Made by a program: the position numbers and the translations under genes. From CAYSPT01 sp964432985 (GTDB lineage Bacteria > Muiribacteriota > CAYSPT01), in the NCBI GenBank assembly GCA_964432985.1, contig CAYSPT010000021.1:15106-79105 (forward strand): a DNA stretch of 64,000 bases. The letters run 5' to 3'. Below, one piece after another: positions 17,367-25,743 of the stretch. Below the pieces are notes generated by a model. That model made no database searches. It saw nothing but the letters and a program-made list of their open reading frames with translations, and had not been told where the DNA came from. Each line of letters starts with the position of its first letter. Position 1 is the first letter of the stretch.

Positions 17367-18155
17367 ATGATTAAAGATGTGATCAGGAAGCTTCTCTACG
17401 CGGCAGGTTATCCTATATGGAAGGATTTTATTTTCGGTCCCCTTTACAAGCAGGATGGTCTGTACTCCGCTCATAATCATGATTTTATGAACGAACCGTC
17501 TTTCCGCAGGGCCTATGCCCGGGGGGTACGGGCTGCCGGAACCGACTATCGTATACATTGGAGAATTCACGTGGCGTTGTGGGCTGCCGGAATGGCCGGC
17601 ACCCTTCAGGGCGATTTCGTCGAATGCGGTGTGAACAGGGGATTTATCAGTTCGGCCATCATGGAGCATCTTGACTGGGATTCCTTGGGCAAAACCTTCT
17701 ATCTTCTGGACACGTTTTGTGGTATCGATGAACGGTTCCTGACACCGGAAGAACGCGAGCAAAACCTGACGGAGAAGAACAAAAAACAGCTGGAAAGCGG
17801 CTTCTACACGACCGACCTGGAGTGCGTGAAAGAAAACTTTTCTCAGTGGAGAAATGTAAAGATTATTCAGGGCCCGGTTCCGGAAACCCTCGAAGAGGTA
17901 CAAGCGCCCCGTATTGCCTTTCTGCACATTGATATGAACAATGTTGTTCCCGAGATCGCGGCCTTCAACTATTTTTGGCCCTGCCTGGTTCCCGGTTCTT
18001 GCGTTCTATTCGATGATTATGGCTGGCGCGGCGGCGGTCTGCAGAAGCCTGCTATCGATGAAGCTGTCGCTGCAGTGAAGGCAAATGTTCTCGCTCTCCC
18101 AACCGGGCAGGGGCTCGTGATTAAACCGGGATCCCGATCACGGGAAGTGACGTAG
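17367..18155 (+). CDS. TylF/MycF-like O-methyltransferase
   Basis: This 262-residue protein matches the macrocin O-methyltransferase (TylF/MycF) family. GDFVECGVNRGFIS (about 82-95) is the SAM-binding loop with its acidic residue, and FYLLDTFCGIDERF is the next conserved strand. IAFLHIDMNN and CVLFDDYGW supply acidic residues for the metal that binds the sugar hydroxyl. Family members methylate sugar hydroxyls on macrolides and surface glycans. Here it probably O-methylates a sugar of the surface polysaccharide. It follows the StrF-like gene closely on the same strand. Confidence 0.88.
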   Translation: MIKDVIRKLLYAAGYPIWKDFIFGPLYKQDGLYSAHNHDFMNEPSFRRAYARGVRAAGTDYRIHWRIHVALWAAGMAGTLQGDFVECGVNRGFISSAIMEHLDWDSLGKTFYLLDTFCGIDERFLTPEEREQNLTEKNKKQLESGFYTTDLECVKENFSQWRNVKIIQGPVPETLEEVQAPRIAFLHIDMNNVVPEIAAFNYFWPCLVPGSCVLFDDYGWRGGGLQKPAIDEAVAAVKANVLALPTGQGLVIKPGSRSREVT

Positions 18156-18193
18156 CAGCGAGAGGTTTTGTGAGAGAATGGAGCAGCCCTGTA

Positions 18194-18739
18194 TCACGAG
18201 ACGAGTTTGCTCTCGTCAGCCCATCTGCTCATGTCGGTCCAGTCGTAATCAATCTCCTTCGTATCGTGCGCAAGACGCTCTTCGTCCGGATCAACGTAAT
18301 CGTACAGCCTCGTCGGCATGTTGATGAGCAGGGCCGGCTGGTTGCCAACCACCGCAAAGCCGTGCCAGTATTTCCCCGGCACTTTGAGCAGTTTCCAGTT
18401 GTTTTCGCCGATGAAAAACTCGTTGATCCGCCCGCTTGTCGGTGAATCAGGCAAATCATCGTACACGGCCACCTTGATCATACCGGCGGCGCAGCAAAAA
18501 TAATCGACCTGCCCTCTACTGTGCCGATGCCACGCCCTGATGACGCCGGGATGACTTTTCGAGAAATAAATCATTTCGGGCCTGTTCCATTGGGGCCAAT
18601 CCGACCGGGCGATTTCCATTAAAAATCCCCTGTCGTCAGGATTCGGTTTCAGGTCAATGAGATTAATTCCCGGTATAAGGATGTCGTTACCGATGATGTT
18701 GGTATCACTCCTGATGATGCCGGTACCCTTGTTATCCAT
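18194..18739 (-). CDS. rfbC: dTDP-4-dehydrorhamnose 3,5-epimerase family protein
   Basis: This 181-residue cupin-type epimerase is the fourth gene of the dTDP-rhamnose operon. DDRGFLMEIARSDW is the family's N-terminal motif, and VPGKYWHGFAVVGNQPALLINMPTRLYDYVDPDE the C-terminal one. The usual RGLHxQ catalytic segment is replaced by IRAWHRHSRGQ, so it is a divergent branch. It may make dTDP-L-rhamnose or a related deoxysugar. AAGGAC lies eight bases before ATG 18739. The start codon lies in a duplicated copy of the rfbD stop region. Confidence 0.8.
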   Translation of the reverse strand: MDNKGTGIIRSDTNIIGNDILIPGINLIDLKPNPDDRGFLMEIARSDWPQWNRPEMIYFSKSHPGVIRAWHRHSRGQVDYFCCAAGMIKVAVYDDLPDSPTSGRINEFFIGENNWKLLKVPGKYWHGFAVVGNQPALLINMPTRLYDYVDPDEERLAHDTKEIDYDWTDMSRWADESKLVS

Positions 18740-18829
18740 TGTACTTGTCCTTTTTCATAGCTTGCAGACCTTCCTGTTTGATCCAGCATTATCCATTGGA
18801 TTTCTCTTCTTTCATAGCTTGCAGACCTG
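18732..18829. repeat. 57-bp tandem duplication at the rfbD/rfbC junction
   Basis: Bases 18732-18772 repeat at 18789-18829 with an exact 57-bp offset and a few mismatches. TTCATAGCTTGCAGACCT is identical in both. The right copy encodes the C-terminus and stop of rfbD; the left copy holds the ribosome site and ATG of rfbC. Confidence 0.9.
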
Positions 18830-19673
18830 CCTTCACCGACATCGGCTTCCGTCCTGAAATTTGTTCAACTTTACCGGTGGATAGATCACATTTACCAGGT
18901 CGTTGTGCTCTTTGCTCCAGCTGGTCGGTTGGAACCGGTCGGATAAGACCGTCGTCGAGGCCGAAGACATCTGCAACCTTGAGGCAGAGTTCATACCGGT
19001 TGAGACATTCGCTTCCAACGGTGTGAAAGATACCGTTCTGTTCTTTCAATCCGGCGATCATCCCGGCCAGGTCGCCGGCATAGGTGGGACAGTTGTACTG
19101 ATCATCAATAACTGAAATAGTCCTGTCACTTTTCAGTTCGTTGATTACCCATAGGACAAAATTTTTCCTTCCTTGGCCATAGATGACACTGGCTCTGCAG
19201 ACCAGGTTATCCTCCTGGAGTACTAGCGTTTCCGCTTCCCGCTTGTGTATTCCGTAGATATTGAGCGGATGGCAGTCGTCCGATTCCCTGTACCGGGTGC
19301 TGCTGCAGCCGTCGAACACGTAATCGGTGCTGATATAAACCATCTTGACTGCGTGCTGGCTGCAGCATTCAAAGACATTCCGTGTCCCCTCGACGTTCAC
19401 CTTCCATGATTTGTCCGGTTTGTCTTCACAACCGTCCACGTCACAGTAAGCAGCCGTGTCGATGACGAGCGCAGGTTTCGTGTGGGCAATAATCCGTTCG
19501 ACATCGTTTTTCCGGATTACATCGAGTGGGTAGTAGGCGGCTTCAGGAACATACACCGGCGGATCTCCCGGGAGATAGGTGGCGTGCATGGTCCACCCGA
19601 GCTGTGAGCTGTGTCGGAGGATATAGGAACCAAGCAGACCTGCTCCGATGACGAGTACATTCAGCTTATTCAT
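18789..19673 (-). CDS. rfbD: dTDP-4-dehydrorhamnose reductase
   Basis: This 294-residue short-chain dehydrogenase starts NVLVIGAGLLGSYILRH, the cofactor-binding loop. DTAAYCDVDGCEDKPDKSW, YISTDYVFDG and YGIHKREAE (catalytic Tyr and Lys) are the RfbD family motifs. It reduces dTDP-4-dehydro-L-rhamnose to dTDP-L-rhamnose with NAD(P)H. Its ATG overlaps the rfbB stop as ATGA, implying translational coupling. The C-terminal codons are partly duplicated downstream. Confidence 0.92.
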   Translation of the reverse strand: MNKLNVLVIGAGLLGSYILRHSSQLGWTMHATYLPGDPPVYVPEAAYYPLDVIRKNDVERIIAHTKPALVIDTAAYCDVDGCEDKPDKSWKVNVEGTRNVFECCSQHAVKMVYISTDYVFDGCSSTRYRESDDCHPLNIYGIHKREAETLVLQEDNLVCRASVIYGQGRKNFVLWVINELKSDRTISVIDDQYNCPTYAGDLAGMIAGLKEQNGIFHTVGSECLNRYELCLKVADVFGLDDGLIRPVPTDQLEQRAQRPGKCDLSTGKVEQISGRKPMSVKAGLQAMKEEKSNG

Positions 19674-20671
19674 TGTTCAGTCAACGGCTCCCACCACCAG
19701 TGGTTTTGGCGGTACCATTCCACGGTGTCCCGCAGTCCCTGCGCGAAAGGAATCAGGGGTTTCCATCCCAGTTCGGTTTGGAGCAGGGATGAATCCACCG
19801 CATACCGGCGGTCATGCCCGGGCCTGTCGGGTACATGCTCTATCCAGGTCTCGTCCCGGCCGAAGTTATCAAGGATGGCCCTGGAGGTATCATGATTGGA
19901 AACTTCGCACGATGCTCCCACATTGTACAATGAATCGGGAGCTGCTTTCTCCAGGACGAGCAGGATGGCTCGGCAGTGATCTTCTACGTGTATCCAGTCG
20001 CGGACATTGAGCCCGTCGCCGTAAAGCGGGATCTTTTTGTCCCGGATAAGGTTGGTCACAAACAGGGGAATCAGCTTTTCGGGAAACTGGTAAGGGCCAT
20101 AGTTGTTGCCGCAGCGCGTGATTACAGCGGGCAGCCCGTAGGTGCGTACTGCAGCTTTTACCATCATGTCCGCCGCCGCCTTGCTGGCCGAGTAGGGGCT
20201 GCTTGGTGCCAGGGGAGTTTCTTCGGTGAACCTGCCGTCAGAGTCACCCAGGTCGCCGTACACCTCATCGGTAGAGATGTTGCAGAAAACAACGTCCGGT
20301 TTCCAGCTCCCCTGCGAACACCAGTGCTTTCTGGCCGCTTCCAGGAGGACAACGGTACCCTTCACGTTCGTTCTTATAAACTTCAGTGGCCAGGTAATGC
20401 TACGGTCAACGTGGCTTTCGGCAGCGAAGTGCACAACCGTGGAAATCTCATGTTCGCTGAATACACGCTCCACGCATTCCCGGTCGGCGATATCACCGTG
20501 GATAAAATGGTACCGGGGAGAGGATTCCACATCGTGCAGGTTCTCACGCCGCCCTGCGTAGGTGAGCAGGTCCAGATTGACGATGTCCCACAGCGGACGT
20601 TCCTCGATAATTAACCGTACGAAGTTGGAACCGATAAATCCGCACCCGCCGGTCACAAGGACATTTTTCAT
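19670..20671 (-). CDS. rfbB: dTDP-glucose 4,6-dehydratase
   Basis: The start is ATG 20671 (MKNVLVTGGCGFIGSNF), which overlaps the rfbA stop as ATGA and has GAGGG nine bases upstream; a longer frame to 20722 lies inside rfbA. The product has 333 residues. FAAESHVDRSI, STDEVYGDLG (catalytic Asp-Glu) and YSASKAAAD (Tyr and Lys) are the hallmarks of RmlB/RfbB. It converts dTDP-glucose to dTDP-4-dehydro-6-deoxyglucose, the second step to dTDP-rhamnose. The length is slightly below the usual 340-360. Confidence 0.95.
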   Translation of the reverse strand: MKNVLVTGGCGFIGSNFVRLIIEERPLWDIVNLDLLTYAGRRENLHDVESSPRYHFIHGDIADRECVERVFSEHEISTVVHFAAESHVDRSITWPLKFIRTNVKGTVVLLEAARKHWCSQGSWKPDVVFCNISTDEVYGDLGDSDGRFTEETPLAPSSPYSASKAAADMMVKAAVRTYGLPAVITRCGNNYGPYQFPEKLIPLFVTNLIRDKKIPLYGDGLNVRDWIHVEDHCRAILLVLEKAAPDSLYNVGASCEVSNHDTSRAILDNFGRDETWIEHVPDRPGHDRRYAVDSSLLQTELGWKPLIPFAQGLRDTVEWYRQNHWWWEPLTEQ

Positions 20672-21540
20672 GTGAACGTAACCCTCTGCACAACGCTTTC
20701 CAGATAACTCCTGTACTCGCACTCCGGCAGGCAGGTGATGAGCTCCTTGAACTGTTTTTCGGAGATGAATTCCATACGATACGCTATTTCTTCAGGACAG
20801 GAGATTTTCAGCCCCTGCCGGTTTTCGATGACCGATACGAACTGGCTCGCTTCCTGCAGCAGGGAGGGATGCCCGGTGTCCAGCCAGGCCACTCCCCGCC
20901 CGAGTATTTTGACCTTCAGGGTTCCTTCTTCCAGGTATCGCCGGTTGAGGTCGGTTATCTCCAGCTCTCCCCTGGAGCTGGGCTGGAGCTGACGCGCATA
21001 TCCCGAAGCCCGGTTGTCATAAACATAGAGTCCCGGAACGACATAATTCGATTTTGGAATCTCTGGCTTTTCTTCAATGGATAAAACGTTACCGGTACCG
21101 TCAAACTCGAGCACTCCGTACTGCCCGGGATTATTGACATAGTAGCCATAGATCAGCGCTCCGGAAAGCGTGTCGTTGACGATGACAAACTCCGAACGGG
21201 GACCGAAAAAGAAATTGTCTCCGAGAATCAGCGCCGCCGGCGACCCGGCCAGCCATTCTTCAGATATGATCAGCGCTTCGGCGATACCTTTGGGTTCGGC
21301 CTGTTCCCTGTACACGATACGCAGTCCCCACTGGGAGCCGTCACCCAGCAATTTCTCAAAAAAGGGAAGATCCCCGGGGGTTGAAATTAGACATATCTCC
21401 TTGATTCCCATGAGCATCAGGGTGGAAAGGGGATAGTAAATCATTGGCTTGTCGTAAATGATGTGAAGCTGCTTGGAAAAAACTTTTGTAATGGGATAGA
21501 GTCTCGTCCCTTTTCCTCCGCTTAAAATAATCCCCTTCAA
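20668..21540 (-). CDS. rfbA: Glucose-1-phosphate thymidylyltransferase
   Basis: This 290-residue nucleotidyltransferase begins KGIILSGGKGTRLYPIT, the nucleotide-binding loop, followed by SKQLHIIYDKPMIYYPL. AALILGDNFFFG and GVLEFDGTGNVLSIEEKPE complete the RmlA/RfbA pattern. It joins glucose-1-phosphate to dTTP, the first committed step to dTDP-rhamnose. It begins with TTG at 21540; AAGGAGG lies eleven bases upstream. It is the first gene of rfbABDC, and a good promoter lies just upstream. Confidence 0.95.
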   Translation of the reverse strand: MKGIILSGGKGTRLYPITKVFSKQLHIIYDKPMIYYPLSTLMLMGIKEICLISTPGDLPFFEKLLGDGSQWGLRIVYREQAEPKGIAEALIISEEWLAGSPAALILGDNFFFGPRSEFVIVNDTLSGALIYGYYVNNPGQYGVLEFDGTGNVLSIEEKPEIPKSNYVVPGLYVYDNRASGYARQLQPSSRGELEITDLNRRYLEEGTLKVKILGRGVAWLDTGHPSLLQEASQFVSVIENRQGLKISCPEEIAYRMEFISEKQFKELITCLPECEYRSYLESVVQRVTFT

Positions 21541-21612
21541 ATTGGTTGGAACCTCCTTATTGGTTGGGAGACCATTAATGATCCTGCGATGTACCCTGTG
21601 AAGCTAATAGAT

Positions 21613-21642
21613 ATTGTATCCGTAGCGAATAGTCCAGTTCAA
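21613..21642 (-). promoter_or_regulatory. Candidate promoter of the rfbABDC operon
   Basis: On the minus strand TTGAAC (21637-21642), an 18-base spacer and TACAAT (21613-21618) precede rfbA by about 70 bases. The rest of the 264-base gap 21541-21804 shows no gene. Confidence 0.5.
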
Positions 21643-21804
21643 TAACTATTTGCTTGGATCCATGGGGCAGGCAGAAATTATCAGTAGATGTACGAGTTTC
21701 TTTTTGAGGATACTCATGTAACCTGGTCTTAAACCGGGCATAAGGACATGATGTCAGACATGTGGAAGGACTGAAGGCTGATCTGTTCCGTGTCGCTGTG
21801 GTAT

Positions 21805-23004
21805 CTACTTCTCCAGGACGATGGCCCGGCGCCAGCGGCCTTCCCACTGCCGCAGGAACCAGGTTTTCGAAAACTCTCTTCGCACGCCGGGACGGCCCGG
21901 GTCGTTGACGATGATCTTGTTTCCTTTCATACCGACCACCACCATGTAGTGACCCGACTGCCAGGCCACTTCCACCCCGACGATGATGGGTTTACCTTGC
22001 TTGAGGTTATTCTCGAGATAGTGAAAATCCACGTTGGTTTTCAAGGTGGTGTTGGGGAACCCGTTCTTCTGGGCATCGCTCACGATCCTGGCGGCATCGG
22101 TGCCGCCGCGGCGTTTGAAATCGTAGATCCGCTCGGCGACCTTCCAGGTGGTTTCCTTGCGTCCGTAGTACTCGTAGACCATGGCCAGGGCGGTAGGGCC
22201 GCACCATGATTTCTGGTACTTGCCGTTGGCAGACTCGAGCTGGGTTCTCTGCGGTACTTCGACGTACACCTCCTGAGGCTTTTTTGTTACCGGTGTCTTG
22301 GGCTTGTCCGGTGCTTTGCCCAGTGTTATGTATTTCCCTGAGACCCATCCGGTGGCGCTGCCTAATTTGATCTGGTACCATCCGTCCTTCTCATCCAGTA
22401 TCACCACGGGATCATTCGGTTTGAGGACATACATACGCTTGTTGTCGACGCCGGGGCCTTTGCGGACATTGAGTCCCCCCTCGGCATTGACAAACCCGGG
22501 TATGGCGTTCGGGGGAAGGGGTTCTTTCGGAATAAACACTTCCGGCGGTTTCGGTTTGTCCTCTATCACTCCGTCCTGGCTGATATACCGGCTGCTGACC
22601 CAGGCTTCGGTGCCCTTGTAGTCAATCTTGTACCAACCGGGGCGCTTCTTCAGGATGACCACTTCGGCGCCATAAGAAAGGTTGCCGATTTTGCTGCAAA
22701 ACGAACCGGGGCCGCTTCGCACCGAAAGCCCGGTGGTGGACGTGACACTTCCACTGTCCAGGGCCACGGGCTCAGAAGTGAACAGGCCTTTGAAGAAGTT
22801 GGCGACTCCTTCAAAAAAACGGGTGAGCCACCCCTTTTGCGGGGCGGGTTTTTCTTCGTCGATTTCAATTGACCGGACCGACTGCGGTCCCTGGCGGACG
22901 GCTTCCATCTCGTCGGAGACCACAACGTCGGGTGAGCCAAACAACATTATCCCGGCAAATGCCAGGCAGAGAACGATTGAACATACGGATACAATACGAT
23001 ACAT
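21805..23004 (-). CDS. Exported SH3b-domain C39-like cysteine peptidase
   Basis: ATG 23004 (MYRIVSVCSIVLCLAFAGI) has GAGAGGAG nine bases upstream; the longer frame to 23061 is rejected. The product has 399 residues with an N-terminal signal or anchor. Two bacterial SH3 domains follow, with GLSVRSGPGSFCSKIG and GLNVRKGPGVDNKRM. The C-terminal peptidase_C39_2-type domain has SWCGPTALAMVYEYYG (Cys near residue 265), SGHYMVVVGM (His) and IIVNDPG (Asp). It probably works at the cell surface, with SH3b domains binding the wall. C39-like domains outside ABC transporters have varied, mostly unproven, substrates. Confidence 0.85.
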   Translation of the reverse strand: MYRIVSVCSIVLCLAFAGIMLFGSPDVVVSDEMEAVRQGPQSVRSIEIDEEKPAPQKGWLTRFFEGVANFFKGLFTSEPVALDSGSVTSTTGLSVRSGPGSFCSKIGNLSYGAEVVILKKRPGWYKIDYKGTEAWVSSRYISQDGVIEDKPKPPEVFIPKEPLPPNAIPGFVNAEGGLNVRKGPGVDNKRMYVLKPNDPVVILDEKDGWYQIKLGSATGWVSGKYITLGKAPDKPKTPVTKKPQEVYVEVPQRTQLESANGKYQKSWCGPTALAMVYEYYGRKETTWKVAERIYDFKRRGGTDAARIVSDAQKNGFPNTTLKTNVDFHYLENNLKQGKPIIVGVEVAWQSGHYMVVVGMKGNKIIVNDPGRPGVRREFSKTWFLRQWEGRWRRAIVLEK

Positions 23005-23086
23005 AGCAGAGACTCCTCTCTCTACCATTATATAGTACGATAAAATAGTTAAGTTACACAAATAAGCTCGGAAAATGGAAATGCAC

Positions 23087-23950
23087 TTATGTCCTGGGAA
23101 GTCGATCTGATGGAAAGGGACTGAGCCAGGCCGGAGTCGTATAAACTCCCTTGAAGCGGTCGTTGTTAACTTCCTGTCCCAACTTCGGTTTCTGCCCTAT
23201 GACTACGATGTGGAAGGGACGGCAAAGCTCGACCGAGAGAATTTGCAGTCCCGTGTGATGAACTGTCTCAACCGCCAGACGGGTATCAAAAACATGATGA
23301 TGCAGGCAGCGGTTTTCCGAATTCCGTATCGACCGCTGCTTGAAAGTCTGGAAGTCGCCCGCTCCAGGGGCTCTGGTCAGATCGTGCAGTCTCAGGCTTT
23401 CTTCCAGATGTGTCATATCATCTTCGGTCACGTGCCGTTTGAAATCCTGAATTAAATGCTCCATCGGAGTTACCGGTCTGCGGTGATCGAAGGTGCCGTC
23501 CTTGTGTGGAACGACAAGCACGAGCAGCCCTTCCTCCTTGAGAACACGAGTCCATTCTGACAGGGCCTGGAGCGGATTTGCAATATGCTCCAGACAGTGC
23601 GATGAGAGGACGAAATCGTACGAGGACGACTCAATACAGCTGAGATTGCTTGCCTCTGCTATGTATTGGCGCCCGGGCGCTCTTCGCTTATTAAAAACGA
23701 ACGTATCTCCTTCGTGGACTGTACCCTCCCATATGGTATGCCTGGCGAAAGTGCAATTATCGATACGGGCGGCGGCTGTATAGACGGGAATCAAGCCCGT
23801 CCGCCTGAAGATGCTGCTCGGCCCCCCAATCTCCAGGCCGAACCTGGATTTGAAGAACGGCTTACAATGCGGGTAAAATGCAAGGCAGCGGGGTAGAATA
23901 TAGCAATAGGCAACTTTGAGCAAACCGACTATTCTATTTATTATGCCCAT
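23087..23950 (-). CDS. Class I SAM-dependent methyltransferase
   Basis: From ATG 23950 (MGIINRIVGLLKVAYCYIL) the product has 287 residues; a TTG at 23974 is also open but neither has a clear ribosome site. FGLEIGGPSSIF is motif I, SSYDFVLSSHCLEHIANPLQ the methyltransferase_11 motif, and VLKEEGLLVLVVPHKDGTFDHRR follows. The substrate is unknown; relatives with this DHRRPVTPMEHL region often sit with glycosyltransferases in polysaccharide loci. It lies 13 bases after the DUF4139 gene on the same strand. Confidence 0.8.
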   Translation of the reverse strand: MGIINRIVGLLKVAYCYILPRCLAFYPHCKPFFKSRFGLEIGGPSSIFRRTGLIPVYTAAARIDNCTFARHTIWEGTVHEGDTFVFNKRRAPGRQYIAEASNLSCIESSSYDFVLSSHCLEHIANPLQALSEWTRVLKEEGLLVLVVPHKDGTFDHRRPVTPMEHLIQDFKRHVTEDDMTHLEESLRLHDLTRAPGAGDFQTFKQRSIRNSENRCLHHHVFDTRLAVETVHHTGLQILSVELCRPFHIVVIGQKPKLGQEVNNDRFKGVYTTPAWLSPFPSDRLPRT

Positions 23951-23963
23951 ATTATTCGGTGGA

Positions 23964-25631
23964 TTATAATCCAACCGGCGGTGTCTCCTTTGGATACTGG
24001 ATCAGGGCCCCGGTACGCACTTCAGCCGTTTGTTTGCCCTCGATCTTCAGTTTCCACATCAGGACGCCTTCCCTGTCCTGGTAGTCCCTTGCAGTGGGCT
24101 TCGGCTTGGCTTCCAGTGATTTGACTTCGATCTTGTCGGTGGTTGAGACCGGCAGGCTGTCAAGCAGCATCACCTCTACCGGTTCTTCTTTCAGATTCTC
24201 CACCACCGTCTTGTAGGCCAGTTTGCGGGACACGGTGTGACGTTCGAACTTGCCCAGGAAGGTCTCCTTGACCTTATCACGGGTGAGGTCGCGGTTCACG
24301 GTGACACCCCGCTCGACGCCCAGGTTCAGGAGGAAATCCTCCCCCGGTTTTTTCTCGTCCAGGATGGTGCAGCCCACGAACCGTCCGCCGAAGTAGACGT
24401 TCAGGGCGCCGGCCAGCATCTCCTTGTCCGGTGCCGCTTTACACACCAGGAACACCATCGGCTGCAGCCGGGGCACCGCGTAATGGAAGAACTCTCCTTC
24501 CAGCGGCCGGGCGAACAGGGGAAGAATGGTTTCCTGGTCGCTGGAGTTGATGGTCAAGGTCTGGGGAAGCTGGTACTCGAACGCAGTGGGAAGCTCTGTT
24601 TTGGCGGCCGCGGCGAATCCGGCTTCAGTATCTTCATCCGGTTCCATGGACGCTGCTTCCGGCTCTGGCGGAGGAGGCGCTGACTTTTTACTTACCCTGG
24701 CCGAAGCGGCAGCCATGGGAACCGCCGCCATGTCAGCCATGTCTTCATACTCGGCGTAGCGGGGAAGTTCCAGGTACCACGGTTCGGCTCCGGGAAGAGA
24801 GGTGCCCCTGACCGGAACTACATTCGACACTGATAGGCGCACGCGCTCCCAGTCTTCCCCCGTCTGCTGCGTAATCAGGGAGAACATGGTCAGGGTGACC
24901 CCGGACAGGTCCAGCGGGATGTCGACCTTGTAAACAGGTTCCCAGGAGGCGTAGTAGGTGATGTAGGAGGTGGTGATGCTGATTTCCTGGTCCTGGTAGG
25001 CGTGAAACAGGATTTCCACCACTTTGCTGGTGCCGTCCCCGGCCCGGTTCAAGGATTTCAGCTCCCGTTTCACCAGCTCGATGTCCACCTCCAGGTCTTC
25101 CTGTTTAAAATCCAGTTCCTTATTTTTTTCGGACAGGTTCCCATAGCTGCTATCGAGAAATTCCAGGGTTTTTTCCAGCTTTGTCGTGGCCGGTATGCTG
25201 GTTTTCAGCTCTCGGGGAATTTCAACCCGGGCGAAATCGATAAACGAATCGAGAAACTTTCCCTGCTTGCCCAATACCTCTTTCTTTTCGGTTATGATCT
25301 GCTTTTTCCGCTCCAGGCTTTTGAGCTTCTTTTCCAGGTCCCTGACTTGTTTCTGCGGCGCTTCTTTCGTCGGGATTTCCCTGTACTGCACGCTCAGCAC
25401 TTCGCCCTCTCCAAACACGTTTGACTGCACCGAATCGCCGTCCACCGAGAAGGCGTTGAGTTCGAAGCGCAGACGGTTCATACCTTCGGTGGTCTTCGCT
25501 TTCGCTTTCCGTTTCACATGGGCCTGGTTGGAAAAGACGACCACTTCGTCTATGGTATTGCGTTTCCCATTAGGGATATACTCGTCAACAGCATAGTAAC
25601 TTTTCGGCTGGATCTTGCTTCGCGCACTCAT
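23964..25631 (-). CDS. DUF4139 domain protein (mucoidy inhibitor MuiA-like)
   Basis: ATG 25631 has GAGGGG seven bases upstream and is preferred to ATG 25646. The product has 555 residues. The N-terminal part (VVVFSNQAHVKRKAKAKT) is DUF4140-like. A coiled-coil (KQVRDLEKKLKSLERKK onward, about 95-210) leads to the DUF4139 domain starting near ISITTSYITYYASWEPVYKV. No signal peptide is evident. The family is widespread, and one member was linked to suppression of mucoid colony growth, but the biochemical role is unknown. Residues about 300-345 form a low-complexity Ala/Pro/Glu linker. Confidence 0.85.
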   Translation of the reverse strand: MSARSKIQPKSYYAVDEYIPNGKRNTIDEVVVFSNQAHVKRKAKAKTTEGMNRLRFELNAFSVDGDSVQSNVFGEGEVLSVQYREIPTKEAPQKQVRDLEKKLKSLERKKQIITEKKEVLGKQGKFLDSFIDFARVEIPRELKTSIPATTKLEKTLEFLDSSYGNLSEKNKELDFKQEDLEVDIELVKRELKSLNRAGDGTSKVVEILFHAYQDQEISITTSYITYYASWEPVYKVDIPLDLSGVTLTMFSLITQQTGEDWERVRLSVSNVVPVRGTSLPGAEPWYLELPRYAEYEDMADMAAVPMAAASARVSKKSAPPPPEPEAASMEPDEDTEAGFAAAAKTELPTAFEYQLPQTLTINSSDQETILPLFARPLEGEFFHYAVPRLQPMVFLVCKAAPDKEMLAGALNVYFGGRFVGCTILDEKKPGEDFLLNLGVERGVTVNRDLTRDKVKETFLGKFERHTVSRKLAYKTVVENLKEEPVEVMLLDSLPVSTTDKIEVKSLEAKPKPTARDYQDREGVLMWKLKIEGKQTAEVRTGALIQYPKETPPVGL

Positions 25632-25689
25632 GACAAACCCCCTCATAAAGGTAGCTTAATATCACACATAATAAAGATTGGCTAGTGAA

Positions 25690-25718
25690 TTTATACCACA
25701 TGATTTTCAGGCTGAGAA
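25690..25718 (-). promoter_or_regulatory. Candidate extended -10 promoter for the DUF4139 gene
   Basis: On the minus strand TGGTATAAA is an extended -10 element (TATAAA at 25690-25695). TTCTCA (25713-25718) lies 17 bases upstream as a weak -35. It is about 60 bases before ATG 25631. Confidence 0.35.
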
Positions 25719-25743
25719 GAGACACCGGGCACTCGTGGGAGAC

